Assembly (NCBI RefSeq): GCF_014656545.1
Contig: NZ_BNDS01000033.1
Coordinates: 1-53,958, forward strand
DNA: 53,958 bases
Direction of reading: 5' to 3'
Origin: Neobacillus kokaensis
GTDB taxonomy: Bacteria; Bacillota; Bacilli; Bacillales; Cytobacillaceae
Shown here: positions 49,887 to 53,958 of the stretch, piece after piece
Layout: each line of letters opens with the position of its first letter
How positions within the stretch are numbered: the first letter of the stretch is position 1
Position numbers and translations under genes: made by a program
The notes under the pieces: generated by a model
The model's input: only the letters and a program-made list of their open reading frames with translations
Database searches by the model: none
What the model was told of the DNA's origin: nothing

Positions 49887-51116
49887 TTAAACAACCCCAC
49901 CACTCCGCGCCCGAAGTATTTTATATAATGGCACGCAGCAAATGGAACATAGAATTGCCATTCCCGCGATAAATACGTAGCCAGCCTGGAGGCCAATCAT
50001 TTTGTTCCCCAAACCGTTTCCAAAAACCTGATTTACAAAATCAATAATGACCCCAATGAGCAGATTTCCGATAACACTGGCAATTCCCAAAAGAGTAACC
50101 GTAAAGGTAATCGCAGTCCCTACGCCTTTTGCATATCGTTTCGCAAGCAGTGCCATGACAGTGGGATAGATGGGGGCAATCCCTATACCGGCAATAGCAA
50201 AGAAAATCGCTCCTATTTCCCCGATAAAAACTGCCGCAAGACTGCAAATCCCTGAAAAGGCAGAAAACAGCATAATGGAAAGAGTATAGCCTATTTTATC
50301 TGTAATCGGACCTACAAACAGCCGTGATAAAGTAAAAAGCAGGAAAAATATAGATAACATTTCGGAAGCTCTTTTTAAAGACCAATCATAGGCATTTTGT
50401 AAATAGTAGACCAGCCAGCTGCCGATCGCCATTTCAGACACGACTCCGAACGAAAGAACAGCAACAATCAGCCAGGCAACAGGATCCCGAAGCAGTCCGC
50501 GAAACGAAGTGGATTCTCCTTCACTTGGATGGTCGTCCTCCGGAAACATACCGAAAAGCGAGGGTATAATCGGGATAATGGATAGAGAAAGGATAATTAA
50601 ATACATGCCCCGCCAACCCAGCTCGCCGCCTTGAACATGCCAGCCCATCATGGCCGCACCTAAAATCGGAGCACCAATCGAACTAAGCCCGTAAAAAAAA
50701 TGGGCTATATTCATCATCGTTCCTGTATTTTTGATAAAAATACGAGCAGCCATTATGCCCAGACCAATCTCTAGAATCCCGTTTCCCAGATACAGCAAAA
50801 AATACGAACCAATTAAGGATGAATATCCCCTGGACAGATACATGAAGATTCCGGCGAAAACCATTGAAGAAAAGGCTAGAATTCCTGTCCATTTGATTCC
50901 GACCTTCGTAGAAAGGATCGATGTGAAGGAGCATGCCAGCAAATACCCGAGCGAATTAAGGGCTAGCAGCACCCCTAGCTGAGATTCATTTAAGCTAAAT
51001 TCCGCCTGCATGTTTGGTAACGCTGGTCCCTTAATATTTTCCGATAACCCAAAAAGAAGGAACCCTCCAAAAACAACAAATAATAATATGTAATAATTCA
51101 ATCTATGATTCTTCAA
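49887..51116 (-). CDS. MFS transporter
   Basis: A 409-residue major facilitator with 12 predicted helices. GLSENIKGPALPNMQAEF opens the family, a long first half ends near residue 185, and a central loop (PEDDHPSEGEST) separates the two halves. TTG at 51116 is nine bases after GGAGG; the TTG at 51122 is too close. The FucP/sugar-like layout with NIKGP suggests import or export of a small organic solute, not determined. It is a single gene convergent with the transglycosylase gene. Confidence 0.88.
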   Translation of the reverse strand: MKNHRLNYYILLFVVFGGFLLFGLSENIKGPALPNMQAEFSLNESQLGVLLALNSLGYLLACSFTSILSTKVGIKWTGILAFSSMVFAGIFMYLSRGYSSLIGSYFLLYLGNGILEIGLGIMAARIFIKNTGTMMNIAHFFYGLSSIGAPILGAAMMGWHVQGGELGWRGMYLIILSLSIIPIIPSLFGMFPEDDHPSEGESTSFRGLLRDPVAWLIVAVLSFGVVSEMAIGSWLVYYLQNAYDWSLKRASEMLSIFFLLFTLSRLFVGPITDKIGYTLSIMLFSAFSGICSLAAVFIGEIGAIFFAIAGIGIAPIYPTVMALLAKRYAKGVGTAITFTVTLLGIASVIGNLLIGVIIDFVNQVFGNGLGNKMIGLQAGYVFIAGMAILCSICCVPLYKILRARSGGVV

Positions 51117-51263
51117 AAACAATAACCTCCGCGAGCAAGAAGAATGTATACGGAATATTATACTATTTTCCGAAACAAAGATGACAGGTATAGACTATGA
51201 AAAAGTTGTCGATGCTAAAGCTGTAGAAATAGTTTTATAGTTGGAACGTTTGGGGGCCATATA

Positions 51264-51464
51264 ATGGGGAGAGAGTTAAAAAACATTTTTTATGAATTAA
51301 AAGTCGTCAAAACCAAGGAATTAGACGAATGCGAGCAGGAGCTTAACAACGGGAATCATAACTACATTGTTAAGAAGGCATTATTTTATTACAAGCACAG
51401 CCTACTGGAAAATTTAGAAATGTATGACCTCTATTTAGATCACAACAAAGAAATGACTCTGTAG
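51264..51464 (+). CDS. Small hypothetical protein, 66 residues
   Basis: A soluble, helical protein (MGRELKNIFYELKVVKTKEL and YYKHSLLENLEMYDLYLDH). ATG follows GGGGG by eight bases, and a good terminator comes after it. I do not recognise the family. It is possibly preceded by a remnant frame at 51180-51239 that has no ribosome site. Confidence 0.6.
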   Translation: MGRELKNIFYELKVVKTKELDECEQELNNGNHNYIVKKALFYYKHSLLENLEMYDLYLDHNKEMTL

Positions 51465-51495
51465 GCGCACGGCCATATTAAAGATCGATCCAAAG

Positions 51496-51524
51496 CCAGC
51501 TTGGGAGCCAAGCTGGTTTTCTGT
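51496..51524 (+). terminator. Terminator after the 66-residue gene
   Basis: CCAGCTTGG (51496-51504) pairs with CCAAGCTGG (51508-51516) around GAG, followed by TTTTCTG. Confidence 0.88.
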
Positions 51525-51583
51525 TTTTCTCCTCTTTACCTTTGGGTGAATCGTGACCCTGGCACCCAAATTAATCGCAGTTT

Positions 51584-51626
51584 CTTGATTTAAATCAAGG
51601 AACAGAATCAGAAAATCCCTTTTAAT
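51584..51626 (+). promoter_or_regulatory. FNR/DNR-type palindrome and -10 box before the CuA-like gene
   Basis: CTTGATTTAAATCAAG (51584-51599) is a perfect palindrome that contains TTGAT-N4-ATCAA, the FNR-type site of proteobacteria. A -10 box TTTAAT is at 51621-51626, so the site's centre is about 41.5 bases upstream of the expected start of transcription, the class II activator position. Firmicute Fnr usually uses TGTGA-N6-TCACA, so the binding protein is open. Confidence 0.6.
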
Positions 51627-51667
51627 AAAGGTAGCTAAACAAAAAGTTTAAAGGGAGAGTACCTAAG

Positions 51668-52069
51668 ATGATGAAGAAGATTGGGTTAGTTTTATTTACG
51701 GGTGCATTAACATTGGGGTTGGCAGCTTGCGGAGGGTCAGATGAAGGATCATCTGCTAAACAGGAGAAAAGTGTTGAAACTGCAACAGCTGCTAGTGGAG
51801 ACGAGTACACAATCACGGCAAAGAATTGGGAATTCTCTTCAGATAAAGAGCTGGTCATTAAAAAAGGAACCAAGGTCAAAATTAATTTAGTTAACAAAGA
51901 AGGCGTGCACACAATTAGTAACGACGAATTAGGCATTAACCTTACAGCAGACAAACCCGCTGAATTTACAGCCGAAAAAACGGGGGAATACGAATTACAA
52001 TGTTCAACTGTATGCGGTGCTACAGAAGACCATGAAGGTATGAAGATTTCTCTGAAAATTATCGATTAA
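51668..52069 (+). CDS. Cupredoxin-domain lipoprotein (CuA-like)
   Basis: A 133-residue lipoprotein with lipobox LAAC (Cys21), a Ser/Gly-rich linker and a cupredoxin domain. Potential copper ligands are His81 (GVHTIS), Cys112, Cys116, His122 and Met125. This resembles the CuA site of cytochrome oxidase subunit II (C-x3-C-x3-H-x2-M), but here the second gap is five residues. It may hold copper for electron transfer or delivery, perhaps in low-oxygen or nitrogen-oxide respiration, given the FNR-type site. ATG follows GGGAGAG; no oxidase genes are adjacent. Confidence 0.85.
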   Translation: MMKKIGLVLFTGALTLGLAACGGSDEGSSAKQEKSVETATAASGDEYTITAKNWEFSSDKELVIKKGTKVKINLVNKEGVHTISNDELGINLTADKPAEFTAEKTGEYELQCSTVCGATEDHEGMKISLKIID

Positions 52070-52088
52070 GCAATAGATCACATTCAGT

Positions 52089-52132
52089 CAGACGTTTCCC
52101 TCCCTTATAATAGAGCTGTTGGGAAACGTCTG
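52089..52132. terminator. Long inverted repeat between convergent genes
   Basis: CAGACGTTTCCC (52089-52100) pairs perfectly with GGGAAACGTCTG (52121-52132) around 20 bases. It comes 20 bases after the CuA-like gene. There is no T-run, so termination is likely but not certain. Confidence 0.6.
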
Positions 52133-52242
52133 CATTCATAACAATCCTCTTCAACACAGACCTGCAGACTTGGTGCCCCCTGTTCACGAACCAAAAGGGA
52201 TTAGTCCACTTTGCCAATAAGGCACACGAACCGACCTCGTGT

Positions 52243-52806
52243 TCATCTTACAGAACTTTTAATCAGCGAAATCTCTCCATTTTTAGGGATTAATTGGGAG
52301 ACATTGTCGTATCTTCCCTCTATAGTCGAATGGTCCTTATCTTCTAATTTATATTCCTTAAAAGAGTAGCAGAAGAGTTTTCGTTCGACTTTGCCTTTTT
52401 CACCAATGAGGTTAAACCATTTCTGTCCCACATAAAATGGGTTCATCAGCATCGTGTCAAGAATATGACTTATACTGTCTGTTTCCTTTCCTTGTTCAAA
52501 TTTTGTTTTACAAGAAAGGGCCAAAATAAAGTAATTAGTGAACTTATCCAGTTCTAGTAATTGCAGATGGTACTTTTTGTGCTGCTTTTGATTGAATTCC
52601 TCCAAGACCGTTTTGATGCTTTTTTCAATATCGATTTCAAACTTGCCGGCATCATTCCAGGTCGATAACCGCGTGTCAAAAATAGAAAGTGTCAGGATAT
52701 AATGGGCAGAATAGTTCTCGGGGGCAAATACTTCTGTTCCAACTCGCTTTTCTTCTTCCGGTACAACAATAAACTTTTTATAGTCAGCAAAAAAATTTTC
52801 AGTCAT
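52243..52806 (-). CDS. Hypothetical protein, 187 residues
   Basis: A soluble protein, mixed alpha/beta, with neither signal peptide nor membrane segments. It includes YILTLSIFDTRLSTWNDAGK, KTVLEEFNQKQHKKYHLQLL and NYFILALSCKTKFEQG. I do not recognise the family. ATG 52806 has a fair GAAGG site upstream. It stands alone, convergent with the CuA-like gene, and is lower in G+C than most of the window. Confidence 0.65.
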   Translation of the reverse strand: MTENFFADYKKFIVVPEEEKRVGTEVFAPENYSAHYILTLSIFDTRLSTWNDAGKFEIDIEKSIKTVLEEFNQKQHKKYHLQLLELDKFTNYFILALSCKTKFEQGKETDSISHILDTMLMNPFYVGQKWFNLIGEKGKVERKLFCYSFKEYKLEDKDHSTIEGRYDNVSQLIPKNGEISLIKSSVR

Positions 52807-53182
52807 ATTCTATACCTTCTTTCATAGCTTGATGGAATGCATAAAATGTTCTTATTTTTCAAAGGCTGCTATTTTCGTTAGGAGTAGTGTTGTGTAGGGG
52901 ACAAATCGTAAATAGTTATATATATATTCCTTTATGAAAATCAAAAATCCTGCTTTTTTTCCTAAAATCTACATTTCTCTCGATTTTTAATCAAAAAGTC
53001 CTATTAGGATTTATGGGGAGAAGAAAAAAAAAGCTGCAGCTGCCAGCTTCCCCCCTTTCCAAAAAAACAGTCCCACAGTACTCACAGATTGTCGAGAAAG
53101 GGTATTTTTCTCGTCAATTTTTCATTTTGGCAGACTTAAAATACTGATTTTATAATAAGATTGGCCCATGCTTACTGGGCCT
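52807..53182. other. AT-rich intergenic stretch
   Basis: About 375 bases with no convincing gene. A short hairpin GGCCCA-N6-TGGGCC lies at 53163-53180, just before the palindromic element. Nothing else stands out. Confidence 0.5.
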
Positions 53183-53310
53183 GTTGATTTCCGCTCCGTG
53201 CACTCGCTTTCCGCGGGGAGGTCCTGGAGCCTCCTCGGCGCTTTGCGCCTGTGGGGTCTCCCGTGACCTCTCGATCCCGCAGGAGTCAAGTGCCCTCCGC
53301 TCCAATCAAC
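53183..53310. repeat. Palindromic dispersed element
   Basis: GTTGATTTCCGCTCCGTGCACT at the left mirrors AGTGCCCTCCGCTCCAATCAAC at the right as an imperfect inverted repeat, with GC-rich internal stems (GGCGCTTTGCGCC; GGTCTCCCGTGACC). This is a familiar type of Bacillus intergenic element (recollection). The window's last bases (TGTTGATTGGA) look like the edge of another copy, so the broken transposase lies between two copies. Confidence 0.75.
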
Positions 53311-53412
53311 AGGAGGCAAATCAACCTAAAGAATTGCAACACACCTTTACCAACCTAGCTAAATGTGTTGCCGTCTTTTATATTTTGGCAGGCTGCAGTA
53401 AGGAGAGCCTGT

Positions 53413-53884
53413 TCACTTGCTTTTTTCAATCCCCGTAACCGGCAGTGTTTTTGAATCCGTAAATAAAACACGTTCGCCAACCATCTTAGATTCATTGCTA
53501 AAAGCACAATTTCATCAAAAATCTCCTGAAAAATATTTGTATCCTTAAATCGATGAAGACGATTCCAGCTAATCGTGGAGTGATGTGGAACTGAATCCTT
53601 GAATTTTAAACCTAAAAACCAGCTGTAGGCTACGTTTGTTCTTATTTCCCTTTCTAATTGACGTTCAGAACGAATGCAGTAAATATAGCAAATAAACATC
53701 CTTTTAAAAAGAATAAGGGGATCAGTAGGGCGTCCGTTATCATCAATATAATAGGGACAAACTTTTTTTAGAAGAAATGAAAAATCAATATATGTCAATC
53801 AAGCGAAGAAGGTGTCGGCTGGAATTAATTCATCAATAGACACAAATTCATATTACTTTGGCTAAACTCTTTTGGCATAAACAT
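53413..53884 (-). pseudogene. Truncated, frameshifted IS1182-like transposase
   Basis: Reading the minus strand from ATG 53884 gives MFMPKEFSQSN, then after a one-base loss EFVSIDELIPAD, then another shift near 53800 into YIDFSFLLKKVCPYY and the DUF772-type region (GRPTDPLILFKRM; SERQLEREIRTNVAY; SWFLGLKFKDSVPHHSTIS). A further shift near 53465 restores GERVLFTDSKTL with the first catalytic Asp, ending IEKSK and stop. The rest of the catalytic domain is missing. It is a dead insertion sequence fragment. Confidence 0.85.
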
Positions 53885-53958
53885 TGATTTCATCACTTAT
53901 TTAAATTATTTATTTGTTGAACGGAAGGTCTTTTTTAAATAACACACTGTTGATTGGA

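Noticed and set aside
51180..51239. 19-codon frame beginning MTGIDYEKVVDAKAVEIVL
   Set aside because: No ribosome site and too short to assign; possibly a gene remnant.

Overview
The window looks like a chromosomal segment of a spore-forming Bacillaceae member, probably Bacillus, Neobacillus or Peribacillus. I infer this from strong AGGAGG-type ribosome sites, frequent TTG and GTG starts, a GerA-type germination operon, YjcZ-type sporulation mini-proteins, YesN/LytS-type sugar two-component systems, cre-like sites and Bacillus-style intergenic repeats. No rRNA, tRNA or CRISPR array was seen. Most of the window is catabolic and accessory.

Layout. (1) 0.2-4.7 kb: tryptophan degradation, kynU-permease-kynA, divergent from a TetR regulator whose likely operator overlaps the kynU promoter. 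(2) 4.9-11.6 kb: a CUT1 sugar ABC importer (two permeases, binding lipoprotein) divergent from a Cache histidine kinase/YesN regulator pair. (3) 11.6-18.5 kb: two adjacent operons for a cyclic ureide or hydantoin-like compound. One is IclR, amidohydrolase, DUF3311, Na+ symporter; the other is AroM, IclR, M20 amidohydrolase. (4) 18.5-21.4 kb: small genes, an aldolase-like enzyme, two YjcZ mini-genes and a collapsed third copy. (5) 21.4-34.6 kb: a second sugar ABC importer, a three-component sensor (anchored sugar-binding protein, kinase, YesN regulator) and a 1737-residue secreted GH2 beta-galactosidase. (6) 35.7-38.7 kb: a DMT transporter and two poorly known genes. (7) 39.0-43.8 kb: a germinant receptor operon A-C-D-B plus a lipoprotein gene. 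(8) 44.1-47.5 kb: an uncharacterised three-gene cassette (repeat protein, ankyrin membrane protein, HEPN-like protein). (9) 48.2-53.9 kb: a secreted lytic transglycosylase, an MFS transporter, a CuA-like lipoprotein with an FNR-type site, an unknown gene and a broken IS1182-like transposase.

How it works together. The GH2 enzyme would cut galactosides outside the cell, the anchored binding protein and LytS/YesN pair would sense the sugar, and the importer, with a perfect cre site just before its binding-protein gene, would take it up. The ureide operons pair ring opening (amidohydrolase) with removal of the carbamoyl group (M20 enzyme) and uptake (symporter plus DUF3311).

The most unusual content is non-coding. 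Three families of short tandem repeats with exact periods of 21, 52 and 81 bp each recur at more than one locus in the same orientation. A roughly 265-nt multi-hairpin element and a second palindromic element sit inside the sugar importer operon. Functions are inferred from sequence reading only; no database search was run.
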